This document shows positions 23,983 through 32,653 of a stretch of DNA of 64,000 nt, in pieces. The stretch spans positions 13,474 to 77,473 of the forward strand of contig PLZU01000091.1 of assembly GCA_003152275.1 (NCBI GenBank). Direction: 5' to 3'. The stretch comes from Actinomycetota bacterium. GTDB taxonomy: Bacteria; Actinomycetota; Thermoleophilia; Gaiellales; Gaiellaceae. Position 1 is the stretch's first letter. The number at the start of each line of letters is the position of its first letter. The notes under the pieces were generated by a model, which did not search any database, was not told the DNA's origin, and saw nothing but the letters and a program-made list of their open reading frames with translations. The position numbers and the translations under genes were made by a program.

Positions 23983-24598
23983 CCGGCGCGCGATGGTCGA
24001 CCGCCAGCTGCGCGCGCGCGGCATCGAGGACGAACGCGTACTGACGGCGATGGGGCGCGTTCCGCGAGAGCTGTTCGTGCCCGCTGGGCTACGCGCACGC
24101 GCCTATGACGACGCCGCGCTGCCTATCGGCGCCGATCAGACGATCTCGCAGCCGTACATGGTGGCGCGCATCTGCGTCGAGTTGCAGTTGCACGGCGGAG
24201 AGAAGGTGCTCGACGTCGGCACCGGTTCGGGCTATCAGGCGGCGGTGCTCGCGGAGCTCGCCGGCGAGGTGCACTCGCTCGAACGGATTCCCGCGCTGGC
24301 CGACCGCGCACGCGCAGCCCTCGACGCGGCGGGCTACGCCGGCCGCGTCCACGTGCACGACGCCGACGGCACCCTCGGTCTGCCCGGCGAGGCGCCGTTC
24401 GGCGGCATCGCCGTCGCGGCCGCGGCCCGGCAGCCGCCGCCCGCGCTCCTCGAGCAACTCGAGCCTCACGGCCGGCTCGTGATCCCGATCGGCCCACACC
24501 ACCAGCAATTCCTCAGGGTCTACGTGCAGACCGCTGAGGGAGCCGTGGACTTCGCGGCCGTGCCGTGCCGGTTCGTGCCTCTTGTCCACGACGGTTGA
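23966..24598 (+). CDS. pcm: Protein-L-isoaspartate O-methyltransferase
   Basis: About 210 residues. GTG 23966 overlaps the upstream gene; ATG 23993 is the alternative. The SAM-dependent repair methyltransferase signature is complete: RQLRARGIEDERVLTAM, VPRELFVPAGLRARAYDD, LPIGADQTISQPYMVARI and VLDVGTGSGYQAAVLAEL. It methylates abnormal isoaspartyl residues in damaged proteins. Confidence 0.9.
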   Translation: MHASLDRRAMVDRQLRARGIEDERVLTAMGRVPRELFVPAGLRARAYDDAALPIGADQTISQPYMVARICVELQLHGGEKVLDVGTGSGYQAAVLAELAGEVHSLERIPALADRARAALDAAGYAGRVHVHDADGTLGLPGEAPFGGIAVAAAARQPPPALLEQLEPHGRLVIPIGPHHQQFLRVYVQTAEGAVDFAAVPCRFVPLVHDG

Positions 24599-24637
24599 CG
24601 TTTGCGGAGCGTCCGCTCCGGTAGACAGCATGGCGCT

Positions 24638-25057
24638 ATGGGGTCTCTCTCCGCTTCGGCGTTCCTTCGCCTTCCCGTGCGTCTGCACGGGATTCAGCTC
24701 GGGCGGCCAACGGATCTTCTCGTCGATGTCGAGTCATGGCATGTGCTCGGCTTTGTCGTCCACTGCGGCGACGAGTCGGTGCGCTTTCTGCCGTGGGCGG
24801 CGTCACAACCGTCAGAAGCGGAGATTGCGGTTGGGTCGGCGCTGTTGCTGCTCGAAGACGTCGCGTTCTACAAGAAGCGCAGTGTCTCGTTCCGCTCGCT
24901 GATCGGCGGCGAGCTGACGGTCGGCGGCGTGTTGCGCGACGTACTGATCGGCGAAGGCGGTGCGGTCAGCGAGCTCGAGATCGAACGGGACGGCGCGCGG
25001 CGGCGCGTGCCGCCCGCTGGTACGAGAGTTGTGCCCACTCGAGCGACAGCGGCCTAG
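24638..25057 (+). CDS. PRC-barrel-like small protein, unknown
   Basis: 139 residues from ATG 24638. It is beta-rich with RLPVRLHGIQLGRPTDLLVD, VLGFVVHCGDESVRFLPW and GELTVGGVLRDVLIGEGG, the alternating short strands expected for one or two PRC-barrel domains. PRC barrels often serve RNA processing or surface attachment, but no function can be assigned here. It lies between pcm and a GtrA protein. Confidence 0.65.
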   Translation: MGSLSASAFLRLPVRLHGIQLGRPTDLLVDVESWHVLGFVVHCGDESVRFLPWAASQPSEAEIAVGSALLLLEDVAFYKKRSVSFRSLIGGELTVGGVLRDVLIGEGGAVSELEIERDGARRRVPPAGTRVVPTRATAA

Positions 25058-25074
25058 CTACATTGGCCGCCTCG

Positions 25075-25500
25075 ATGGAGGCCCCGGTCCGCAGTCGCGC
25101 CCACGCTGTTCTGCGCACCCGGCGCCACTGGGTGCAGCTCGGCAAGTTCTGTGTTGTCGGCGCGATCGGCTACGCGATCAATGTCTTTGGGGTCTACAGG
25201 CCCCTTATTCACGCGGGCGTGCACTACCTGCTCGCTGCGACGTGTTCGTTCGTCGTTGCTGGTACCTGCAACTACCTGCTGAACCGCCTCTGGACCTTCC
25301 GCGACCGTCGGGCCGGCGTCGCCGTCCAGGGGATGCGCTTCTTCGTCGTCTCGCTGGCCTCGCTCGGCGCGAACCTGCTCGTTCTCCACCTCCTCATCAC
25401 GTTCGGCGCGGGAAAGCTCGTCGGCCAGGCCGTCGCGATCGTGCTCGTGACGCCGCTGAACTTCGTCGGGAACAAGCTCTGGTCGTTCCGGCCCTCCTAA
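25075..25500 (+). CDS. GtrA family membrane protein
   Basis: 141 residues with four membrane helices in the standard GtrA order: QLGKFCVVGAIGYAINVFG, YLLAATCSFVVAGTCNYLLN, MRFFVVSLASLGANLLVL and VGQAVAIVLVTPLNFVGNKL, ending in the conserved LWSF. GtrA proteins are proposed to assist flipping of polyprenyl-linked sugars or act in wall polysaccharide synthesis. An in-frame TTG at 25063 is an alternative start. Confidence 0.88.
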   Translation: MEAPVRSRAHAVLRTRRHWVQLGKFCVVGAIGYAINVFGVYRPLIHAGVHYLLAATCSFVVAGTCNYLLNRLWTFRDRRAGVAVQGMRFFVVSLASLGANLLVLHLLITFGAGKLVGQAVAIVLVTPLNFVGNKLWSFRPS

Positions 25501-25521
25501 CCAACGTTTAGCCTGTTCGCA

Positions 25522-27324
25522 GTGGCGCGCCGCCTCGCCCTCATCGTGATCTGCACGCTTGCGGTCGTGCCTGCGGCCCGTGCAGCGACGATCCCTGTCA
25601 CCGCGCCGGTGTACGACGGCAAGGGGCATCTCATCCAGACGCCGTTCGCGCCACCGCCGAACGCAGCGCACCTGACGAAACCGCACGTGCTCGCGCTCGT
25701 GGAGAAGGACCCGAAGGTAGCGGCCTGGCTCACCCGTTACCCCGACAAGAAGGGCCTCGTCGACGAAGAGACGTACGACCCGAAGACGGCGAGCTGGACC
25801 GTGAAGATCTGGCTCGGCAAGGCGGGCGAGATCGTCGAGGCAACTGTGGACGACGCGAGCGGTGTCGTTACGGCGGCGTGGACCGGGCCGGAAGTCGCGT
25901 GGAAGATGGCGCGCGGCTACAAGGGCGCGTTCGGTGGCGTCAAGATCAACAGTCCTTGGGTATGGGGCATGTTCTGTCTCGTGTTTCTGATCGGGCTCGC
26001 CGACCTGCGCCGGCCGTTCTCGTTGCGCAACCTCGATCTCGTGATGCTGCTCTCCCCAACGGCGTCGCTCTGGTACTTCAACCACGGTGACGTGTTCACG
26101 GCCGTGCCGCTGTTTTATCCTGCGCTGATCTGGGTCGTTCTGCGCGGCGTGTGGATCGGCGTGACCGGGCGCGGCTCACCTTCGCGCTCCGTGTGGCCGG
26201 CCTGGGTCTTGCTCGCCGCCGCCGTTTTCCTCGGCGGCTTTCGCATCGGTCTGAACGTGCAGGCGTCGAACGTCATCGACGTCGGCTATTCCGGCGTGAT
26301 CGGCGCGGAGCGCATCGTGAACGGGCAGGCGCCGTGGGGGAACTTTCCGATCGAGGGCACCTTGAAAGCGTGCGGCCCTGCGGATGCTTCGGGGGAGATC
26401 CGCGAGCGCATTCAAACGAACGGGCGCTGCGAGTCGGCGAATCCGCAGGGAGACACCTACGGCCCGGTCGCGTACGAGTCGTACATCCCGGGCTATCTCC
26501 TCTTCGGGTGGAGCGGCAAGTGGGACTCGCTGCCCGCAGCCCATTTCACCTCGATCGCGTTCGACGTTCTCTGCATGCTCGGGCTGTGGCTCGTCGGTCG
26601 CCGCTTCGGGGGAGCGCAGCTCGGCGCGGCGCTCACTTTCGCGTGGGCGGCCTATCCGTTCACGCAGTACGCGTCGAGCTCCAACACGAACGACGCGCTG
26701 CTGCCGTGCTTCCTCATCTGGGGATTCTGGCTCGTCTCGTCTCCGGTTTCCCGGGGCGCCCTCTGCGCGCTTTCGGGGCTGACGAAGTTCGCATCGCTCA
26801 TCGTGGCCCCGCTCTGGCTCACCTATCCCGACCGGCGGCTCTCACGTCGGTTCATCGCCGGCTTCGCGGCGGCGACGCTCGCCGCGTTCTCGGTTGTGCT
26901 GCTCGAGCCAAGCCCGTTCCACGAGCTCCGCCTCTTCTGGGATCGCACGGTCCGCTGGCAGGTCGGCCGCGACGCGCCGTGGTCGCTCTGGGACTGGGGC
27001 CAGTACTACGCGCGCGGACTGCCCAACCTGCGGATCGTCCAGCACGTGCTGCAGGGCCTGCTCGTCGTCGGGGCACTCGTCGTCGCGTTCGTGCCGCGCA
27101 AGAAGTCGCCGCTCCAGCTCGCCGCGCTCACCGCTGCGCTCCTGGCTGGATTCGAGCTCTGCCTGACCTACTGGCTCTACACGTACATCCCGTGGTTCTT
27201 CCCCTTCGCTGCGATCGCGGTGCTCGCGCCCGCGGCCGTGCTGGTGCGCGCCCCCGTCCCGGAGCAGGAAGGCTTAGAGCTCGAGCCGCAGCAGTTCGAT
27301 CCCACTCGCCCGGCCATCGTCTGA
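25522..27324 (+). CDS. Polytopic membrane protein, possible GT87-like mannosyltransferase
   Basis: 600 residues from GTG 25522. A signal-like helix ends near AARA, then comes an extracytoplasmic domain of about 120 residues (VEKDPKVAAWLTRYPDKKG) resembling a PepSY-like fold, then ten or more helices. The motif GYSGVIGAERIVNGQAPWGN and AYPFTQYASSSNTNDALLP match polyprenol-phosphate-dependent membrane glycosyltransferases (GT87/DUF2029 type). With GtrA upstream, a lipid-linked sugar pathway is plausible. It overlaps the convergent phosphoesterase by 51 bases. Confidence 0.75.
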   Translation: MARRLALIVICTLAVVPAARAATIPVTAPVYDGKGHLIQTPFAPPPNAAHLTKPHVLALVEKDPKVAAWLTRYPDKKGLVDEETYDPKTASWTVKIWLGKAGEIVEATVDDASGVVTAAWTGPEVAWKMARGYKGAFGGVKINSPWVWGMFCLVFLIGLADLRRPFSLRNLDLVMLLSPTASLWYFNHGDVFTAVPLFYPALIWVVLRGVWIGVTGRGSPSRSVWPAWVLLAAAVFLGGFRIGLNVQASNVIDVGYSGVIGAERIVNGQAPWGNFPIEGTLKACGPADASGEIRERIQTNGRCESANPQGDTYGPVAYESYIPGYLLFGWSGKWDSLPAAHFTSIAFDVLCMLGLWLVGRRFGGAQLGAALTFAWAAYPFTQYASSSNTNDALLPCFLIWGFWLVSSPVSRGALCALSGLTKFASLIVAPLWLTYPDRRLSRRFIAGFAAATLAAFSVVLLEPSPFHELRLFWDRTVRWQVGRDAPWSLWDWGQYYARGLPNLRIVQHVLQGLLVVGALVVAFVPRKKSPLQLAALTAALLAGFELCLTYWLYTYIPWFFPFAAIAVLAPAAVLVRAPVPEQEGLELEPQQFDPTRPAIV

Positions 27325-28050
27325 GCAGTCGACGACCACGCCCTCGATCCGGACGCCGCCCTCAGCCGGCTCGAAGCGCACCGGCAGGCGTGTTCGCATG
27401 CGCCGGATCGCGAGCTCGGCCTTCACGCCGATCACCGAGTCGTGCGGCCCTGTCATGCCCGCGTCCGTGATCGCAGCCGTTCCGCCAGGCAGCACCCGTG
27501 CATCGTTCGTCTGTACGTGCGTGTGCGTGCCGATCACCGCAGTGACACGCCCGTCGAGCCAGCGCGCCATCGCGACCTTTTCGCTCGTCGCTTCCGCGTG
27601 GAAATCGAGCACGACGACGGGTGCGTGCTCGCGCGCCTCGTCGACCAGCACATCGACGACCTCCCACGGTGACTGCGGCGTGTCGAGGTAGAGCGAGCCC
27701 AGAAGGTTCAGCACCGCGACGTTGACACCGTTGCGCGCCTCGACGACGGCGAGCCCGTGCCCGGGCGTCCAGGCGCCGGCGTTTGCCGGACGGATGACGG
27801 TCTCGCTGCGCGCGAGGTAGTCGCCGATCCCCTCGCGGCGGTACGTGTGGTTGCCCAGCGTGATCACGTCGGCACCTGCGGCGAGCAGCCGATCGGCGAG
27901 CTTGGCGGTGATGCCGGCGCCGTCGGCGACGTTCTCGCCGTTGACGATGCAGACGTCCGCGCCGAGCTCTTCGCGCAGATCGGGTAGACGTTCTTCGACC
28001 GCGCGCCTGCCGGCGACGCCGAAGACATCCGCGAGGAAGAGGAGTCTCAG
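27274..28050 (-). CDS. YmdB-like metallophosphoesterase
   Basis: 258 residues. Motifs: LLFLADVFGVAGRRAV (first metal Asp), IVNGENVADGAGIT (Glu-Asn), ITLGNHTYRR (catalytic His), VVLDFHAEATSEK and VIGTHTHVQTND. These define the YmdB family, 2',3'-cyclic-nucleotide phosphodiesterases linked to biofilm and RNA control. The start that gives the usual N-terminus is a CTG at 28048-28050, overlapping the upstream stop as CTGA. No ATG/GTG/TTG is available until inside the protein at 27867. RNase Y, a frequent neighbour, is absent. Confidence 0.88.
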   Translation of the reverse strand: MRLLFLADVFGVAGRRAVEERLPDLREELGADVCIVNGENVADGAGITAKLADRLLAAGADVITLGNHTYRREGIGDYLARSETVIRPANAGAWTPGHGLAVVEARNGVNVAVLNLLGSLYLDTPQSPWEVVDVLVDEAREHAPVVVLDFHAEATSEKVAMARWLDGRVTAVIGTHTHVQTNDARVLPGGTAAITDAGMTGPHDSVIGVKAELAIRRMRTRLPVRFEPAEGGVRIEGVVVDCSDDGRASGIELLRLEL

Positions 28051-28811
28051 TTGAGGACGAGCGTCGCCGCCGGGCGCAGCTCAATAGAGACGTGGTTTCC
28101 CGCGTCGTTCGTGTAGCGCGCGAGTGCCTGGCGCTCGATCTTCGCGAGATCCGCGACAGCGCCGATGCGGGTGGCGCCGCTGACGACGTTGACGCCGACC
28201 TTCAGCGACGGGTCTGCGCGAAGCTGCGTCACCGACACGACGAGCGATGGCGCGCTCTGCGGCTGGATGTCGATGCGCGAGCCGAAGCGATGCCCGGCGA
28301 CGATGTACGGCGTCAGGCCGACGATCGTCCCGTCGACGGGTGCGTAGACGCTCGTGCCGGGTACGCCGCCGACGTCGAGCGCCGAGGTCGCGCCGCCATC
28401 GAGCTGGTACCACGTCGGATGGCCGCCACCGCCGCCGAAGATCTTGTGGAACACGCTCTGCAATGCGCCCTCATTCCCCTGGTGGCCGAGAGGCTTCAGC
28501 GCCAGCGCATTCTCCGCGCTCGAGTGGTACCCGATTGCAGTCGCCTGGGATTGCGCAATCGGCATCTGGATGCGGACGAGACCGCGCAGCGCGACGATCT
28601 GTGGGAACGGCTTCGTCTGCGCGCTCGCAATGACGTTGCCGACGGCGAGCGAGTCGATCGGGCGGGAGTTGCCGCCGAATGCGGACAGCGCAAGCGCCAC
28701 GACGAGGATGATCGCGAGAAAGGTGAGGAGCGCGAACCTGCGGGCTCTACGCGCGGCGCGCACTTCCCGAGCTTCGACGCGCCGCCTCCGGGTGGGGCGT
28801 GAGGACGGCAT
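28047..28811 (-). CDS. Membrane-anchored LytM/M23-like protein with degenerate metal site
   Basis: 254 residues from ATG 28811. A basic N-terminus and one helix (RFALLTFLAIILVVALALSAF) are followed by an exported region and an M23-like beta domain: TSALDVGGVPGTSVYAPVDG, IVGLTPYIVAGHRFGSRIDI. In active M23 enzymes the first motif is HxGxD; here His is replaced (TSALD), and the HxH strand reads VSVTQL. It therefore probably lacks zinc and peptidase activity and may regulate wall hydrolases as EnvC-like proteins do (inference). Confidence 0.75.
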   Translation of the reverse strand: MPSSRPTRRRRVEAREVRAARRARRFALLTFLAIILVVALALSAFGGNSRPIDSLAVGNVIASAQTKPFPQIVALRGLVRIQMPIAQSQATAIGYHSSAENALALKPLGHQGNEGALQSVFHKIFGGGGGHPTWYQLDGGATSALDVGGVPGTSVYAPVDGTIVGLTPYIVAGHRFGSRIDIQPQSAPSLVVSVTQLRADPSLKVGVNVVSGATRIGAVADLAKIERQALARYTNDAGNHVSIELRPAATLVLN

Positions 28812-28949
28812 GTCCGGGGCCACCGTACCGAACGGCAGCGCCACCTTCAACCTGCGAGGTAGCACCCTTGGTTCCGGCTCCAGCCAGAGGTCGAGGGCGA
28901 GGCTACCATCCTCGAAGACGTCGCCGATGCCCGCGATACCATCGTTTCG

Positions 28950-30131
28950 ATGCCGGGACCCAGCATCCAGCCTCGTGTGGAGATCCCGCGGTGGGTGCAG
29001 CTCGTGGGGCTCCCACTCGTGCTCTTGCTCGCCTGGGTGGTGGCGGGAGCGGTGCGTCACGTGGTCTTCATCTTCCTCGTGGCGCTGCTCATCGCCCTGC
29101 TCCTCAACCCGCTCGTCCGGGGGTTGGGACGGGTCTGGATCCCGCGCGGCCTGGCGGTCGCGATCGTCTACGTGAGCTTCGCAGCGGTAATGGCACTCGC
29201 GATCCTCGCTCTCGCAACCGTCGTTGTGCAGCAGACGCGCACCGCCAGCCACCGCGTCGATTCCTACTTTACGACCGAGTCCGGACGCACCCACGAGACC
29301 GGCGCATCGCAAGATCTCGCCCGCTTCCAGCAGTGGCTCAATGCACACCACCTGAAGCGCATCCAGGTGGAGAAGCAGGGACAGAAGTTCCTTACGTCGA
29401 TCGGCACGAAAGACGTCGAGAAGTACACGACGAAAGCGCTGAACTGGGCCGAGGGCGCGGGACTCGCCGTCGTCGGCCTCCTGTTCAGCGTTGTGCTCGT
29501 GATCGTCGTGTCGGTGTACATGCTGCTCGACATGGACCGGCTTGCGTTGGCTGTCGATCGACGCTTTCCGTCAGTGCCCGGGACGACCCCGCTCGTCGAG
29601 CGGATGGAGCGTGCGCTCCTGAGCTACGTGAAGGGGCAGCTCGCGCTGTCGCTCATCATCGGCGCGAGCGCGGGGATTGGCCTCTGGGTTTTCGGCATGA
29701 CCGGATTGCTGCCGCATGGCGGCAAATACGCGCTGCTCTTCGGTGTCTGGGCCGGCATCACAGAGCTCATCCCGTACGTCGGGCCGTGGCTCGGGGCCGC
29801 GCCGCCGGTGATGTATGCGCTCGTGCAACATCCCCTCTCGGCGCTCTGGGTCGTGCTGCTCTTCCTTGCGATCCAGCAGCTCGAGGGCCACGTCGTCGTG
29901 CCGAAGGTGATGAGCCACTCTCTGCGTCTGCACCCGCTGCTCGTGATCTTCGGGCTGCTTGCGGGCGGTGAGATCTACGGGTTCCCGGGAATCCTCGTTG
30001 CGCTGCCATTGCTCGCGGCCGCGCGCGCCGTGTGGGAGTTCTTCTCGGAGCGCGTCGAGCTTGAGGATTGGTCTCCCGGCGAGCCGGTCACGGTGGCCGT
30101 CGGCGTCGAGGTCGTGCCCGACCAGCAATGA
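28950..30131 (+). CDS. AI-2E/PerM family membrane transporter
   Basis: 393 residues with seven to eight helices. Typical blocks are LIALLLNPLVRGLGR, VVSVYMLLDMDRL, LLSYVKGQLALSLIIGASAG, ELIPYVGPWLGAAPPVMYA and VVPKVMSHSLRLHPLLVIF. Family members export autoinducer-2 or act as Na+/H+ antiporters; the ligand is unknown here. The 138-base region between this gene and the divergent M23-like gene presumably holds both promoters. A strong palindrome follows the stop. Confidence 0.88.
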   Translation: MPGPSIQPRVEIPRWVQLVGLPLVLLLAWVVAGAVRHVVFIFLVALLIALLLNPLVRGLGRVWIPRGLAVAIVYVSFAAVMALAILALATVVVQQTRTASHRVDSYFTTESGRTHETGASQDLARFQQWLNAHHLKRIQVEKQGQKFLTSIGTKDVEKYTTKALNWAEGAGLAVVGLLFSVVLVIVVSVYMLLDMDRLALAVDRRFPSVPGTTPLVERMERALLSYVKGQLALSLIIGASAGIGLWVFGMTGLLPHGGKYALLFGVWAGITELIPYVGPWLGAAPPVMYALVQHPLSALWVVLLFLAIQQLEGHVVVPKVMSHSLRLHPLLVIFGLLAGGEIYGFPGILVALPLLAAARAVWEFFSERVELEDWSPGEPVTVAVGVEVVPDQQ

Positions 30132-30136
30132 GCGGA

Positions 30137-30177
30137 CACGGGGCCAGACGCTGGTCAGAAAGGCGTCTGTCCCCGTG
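30137..30177. terminator. Long palindrome after the AI-2E gene
   Basis: The 15-base arms CACGGGGCCAGACGC (30137-30151) and GCGTCTGTCCCCGTG (30163-30177) pair with one mismatch around an 11-base loop. There is no trailing T-run. It could stop transcription of the AI-2E gene, or be a member of the palindromic repeat class. The second arm contains a GTG (30175) that is one possible start of the next gene. Confidence 0.55.
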
Positions 30178-30180
30178 ACT

Positions 30181-30798
30181 GTGTTTATTCGCGCGGTCGC
30201 GGTCGCGCGCCGCTACGGCGACCTCGAGGCGCTCGCGCCCACGGACGTCGAGCTTTCGGCTGGTGAGACCGTCGCGCTCGTCGGTCCGAACGGCGCCGGC
30301 AAGTCGACGCTGCTCGCTCTGCTCGCCGGCGCGCTGGAGCCCACTGAAGGGACGGTCGAGACGCACGCACGTGTCGGCTGGGTTCCGCAGCGCCCGGCGC
30401 ACTACGCGCGACTGTCGGCGCGTGAGAACCTCGAACTCTTTGCGCGCCTCGAGGGCGTGCCTGCCGCGCAGGTCGCGGTGCAAGAGCTGCTCGCACGCTT
30501 CTCGCTGCCCACGGACATGCGGCCGTCGGGTGACCTTTCGGTTGGCAACCGGCAGCGACTGAACGTCGCGCTTGCGCTCCTCGGCGAACCGCGCGTGCTC
30601 CTGCTCGACGAGCCGACCGCCGCGCTCGACCCGGGCCAGCGGCGGCGCGTGTGGGAGGTCGTCGACGCGCTCCGCAGCGACGGCGGCGCGGTCTGCTTCG
30701 CGACGCAGAACCTCGAAGAGGTGGAGCATGCGGACCGCGTGCTCGTGCTGCTCGATGGACGCATCGTTCCCGCGACCCCGGAGGAGGTCTTCCAGTGA
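30181..30798 (+). CDS. ABC transporter ATP-binding protein
   Basis: About 206 residues. Walker A is VGPNGAGKSTLLALLAG, the signature region GDLSVGNRQRLNVAL (a variant of LSGGQ), Walker B VLLLDEPTAALDPGQ, and the switch is ATQNLEEVEHADR, where the usual His is replaced by Gln. It energises the permease encoded by the overlapping downstream gene. GTG 30181 is chosen because the in-frame GTG at 30175 falls inside the palindrome arm; either is possible. Confidence 0.9.
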   Translation: MFIRAVAVARRYGDLEALAPTDVELSAGETVALVGPNGAGKSTLLALLAGALEPTEGTVETHARVGWVPQRPAHYARLSARENLELFARLEGVPAAQVAVQELLARFSLPTDMRPSGDLSVGNRQRLNVALALLGEPRVLLLDEPTAALDPGQRRRVWEVVDALRSDGGAVCFATQNLEEVEHADRVLVLLDGRIVPATPEEVFQ

Positions 30799-32123
30799 GC
30801 GCGGTCGTGTTGCTGCTGCGGAAGGACCTGACGGTGCTGCGACGGTCGCCCCTGCTCCTCGGCGCGTTGCTCGCGTACCCGATCGTGATCGCGCTTCTCG
30901 TCGGTCTCGTTGCCGGTTTCGCGAGCTCGAAGCCGCGTGTCGCGTACGTCGACGAGGACAACGTGCCGGCTGTCGTGCAGGTGGCGGGGCAGAGCTTCCA
31001 CGTGCAGTCGGTCATCGACGAGGTTGCGCAGAACGTGACGCTCGTTCCCATGAGCCCGGACGAAGCTCGGCGGGAGCTTGCGTCCGGCAAGGTGGTCGCG
31101 ACGATCACGGTGCCACCCGGGTTCGTTGCCGCACTCGAGACGACTGCCGAGAGCCCGAGCCTCGTGCTGCAGACCGGCACGGGCGCGGTTGCGCCGCGCG
31201 TGACGCAGCAGGTGCAGGCGTTGGTTTACCGCCTCAACCGGCAGCTGCAAGGCGTCTTCATCAAGGCGAACCTCGTCTTCGTGCGGCTGATCCTGCACGG
31301 CGGCAGCGGCAGCTTCCTCGGGCAGCCGTTCACCGTGCTCGGCCTCGACCGCACGGAGAAGCTGCTCGCCGCGATGCCGCAATCGCAGCGCGTGAAGACA
31401 ATTCGCGCCTTCATCCACACCGCGCGCGCCGGGCTCGCCCGGACCGGGACCGCGCTCCAGGCGACGGCGCATCCGATCGAGCTGCGCCAGCCCAAGGCGA
31501 AAGGGCGCAGCTGGCTGCTCTCGGCGCAGGTCCAGTCGTACGGGATCGCGCTCACCGTGACGTTTCTCGCGCTGCTTCTCGCCGCAGGCGCAGCAGCGGC
31601 CGAGCGGGACGAGGGAACCATTGGCCGTTTGCGGCGCGGGCTCGTGTCGCTCGGCCAGCTCGTCTGGTCGAAGGTCGCGCTCGCCGCAGTCGTGGGGTTG
31701 GCGCTCGGCGGGGCGATCGCGATCCTGTTCGGCATCGTCGCCGAGGTCGGCGGTGTGACCGGCGGCGAGCCTTGGGCGCGACTGCCGCTGTTGTTCGTCG
31801 GGATTGCGCTCGTCGCGGCCGTCGTCGGAGCCGCCGGTGCGCTCCTCGGGGCGCTTGCACGCGAAGCGCGAACGGCGTCGCTTCTGGCCGTCCTCGTCGT
31901 GCTGCCGGTCGTCTTCCTTGGTCTCGTCCCGCGCGAGGCGCTCTCGTTCGCGTGGTGGGTGAGCGAGTTCCTGCCATTTGCGCACGCAGTGCGCTGGTTC
32001 AGTGCGGCGCTGTACGACACGAGCCCGTGGCGGACGGTCGGCGTCGAGACGCTGTGGCTGCTCGGGATCGGCGCGGTGCTCGGCGCGCTCGCGCGGCTGA
32101 GCATGCGGCGTCTCGCTGCCTAA
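30795..32123 (+). CDS. ABC-2 type transporter permease
   Basis: 442 residues from GTG 30795 (GTGA overlap with the ATPase). One N-terminal helix (LLGALLAYPIVIALLVGLV), a large extracytoplasmic domain of about 200 residues (RVAYVDEDNVPAVVQ, VATITVPPGFVAALE), then five or six helices from SYGIALTVTFLALLLAAG. This is the ABC-2/YhgE-like exporter layout. Together with the ATPase it probably exports a drug, lipid or polymer. Confidence 0.88.
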   Translation: MSAVVLLLRKDLTVLRRSPLLLGALLAYPIVIALLVGLVAGFASSKPRVAYVDEDNVPAVVQVAGQSFHVQSVIDEVAQNVTLVPMSPDEARRELASGKVVATITVPPGFVAALETTAESPSLVLQTGTGAVAPRVTQQVQALVYRLNRQLQGVFIKANLVFVRLILHGGSGSFLGQPFTVLGLDRTEKLLAAMPQSQRVKTIRAFIHTARAGLARTGTALQATAHPIELRQPKAKGRSWLLSAQVQSYGIALTVTFLALLLAAGAAAAERDEGTIGRLRRGLVSLGQLVWSKVALAAVVGLALGGAIAILFGIVAEVGGVTGGEPWARLPLLFVGIALVAAVVGAAGALLGALAREARTASLLAVLVVLPVVFLGLVPREALSFAWWVSEFLPFAHAVRWFSAALYDTSPWRTVGVETLWLLGIGAVLGALARLSMRRLAA

Positions 32124-32133
32124 GCCAGCACGG

Positions 32134-32609
32134 CTAGCGAATCGGGAACGGCCCACTCGTCGCGGACGTGCGGTTTCCGGCGCGGTCGACCGCGATCACC
32201 CGCCCGGCGACCGTGAGCGTGCACGAGCGGACGAGGCCGTTGTCGGTCGCTGTGAAGTGAATCGTCAACGGTCGTCCGGTGCGCGCCGAACGGGGCGTTT
32301 CGACCGTGACCTTCGGCGCGATCGTGTCGATGCCGTGTCCGTGCAGGGCGATGTGCACAACGCCGGAGCGCAGCCTCAGAGTGAGTGTCCCGGTCGCCAC
32401 CTCATCGAGCTCGTACGGCTCGAACACGATCAGAACTCCATGCGCCGTGCGCGTTGCGCTGAACCCGGCGCCGGCGGCGCTCACCGCGAGGCCGGAATGG
32501 CAAGCCGGTGCAGAGCGGCGCCGCCGAGCTCGACGGATCCGAAGTCGATTGACCGCGGCGGCGAGGCGGGAAGGAGCAAGACAGCCGCCAGCAGTGCGGC
32601 GCGGCTCAT
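32134..32609 (-). CDS. Exported Ig/ASH-like domain protein, frame-shifted
   Basis: ATG at 32609 opens a signal peptide ([16 protein letters not shown]) and [19 protein letters not shown], the beginning of an ASH-type (choice-of-anchor D) repeat. That frame stops at 32481, but its natural continuation lies in the adjacent frame: [20 protein letters not shown], then an Ig-like domain [20 protein letters not shown] and a final [17 protein letters not shown]. The switch near 32485-32500 corresponds to one missing base. It is a pseudogene or a consensus error. Confidence 0.65.
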
Positions 32610-32653
32610 GCCAGGAGGGTACTCCGAGCCCTGAGCGGCGTACTCTTTCAGCG

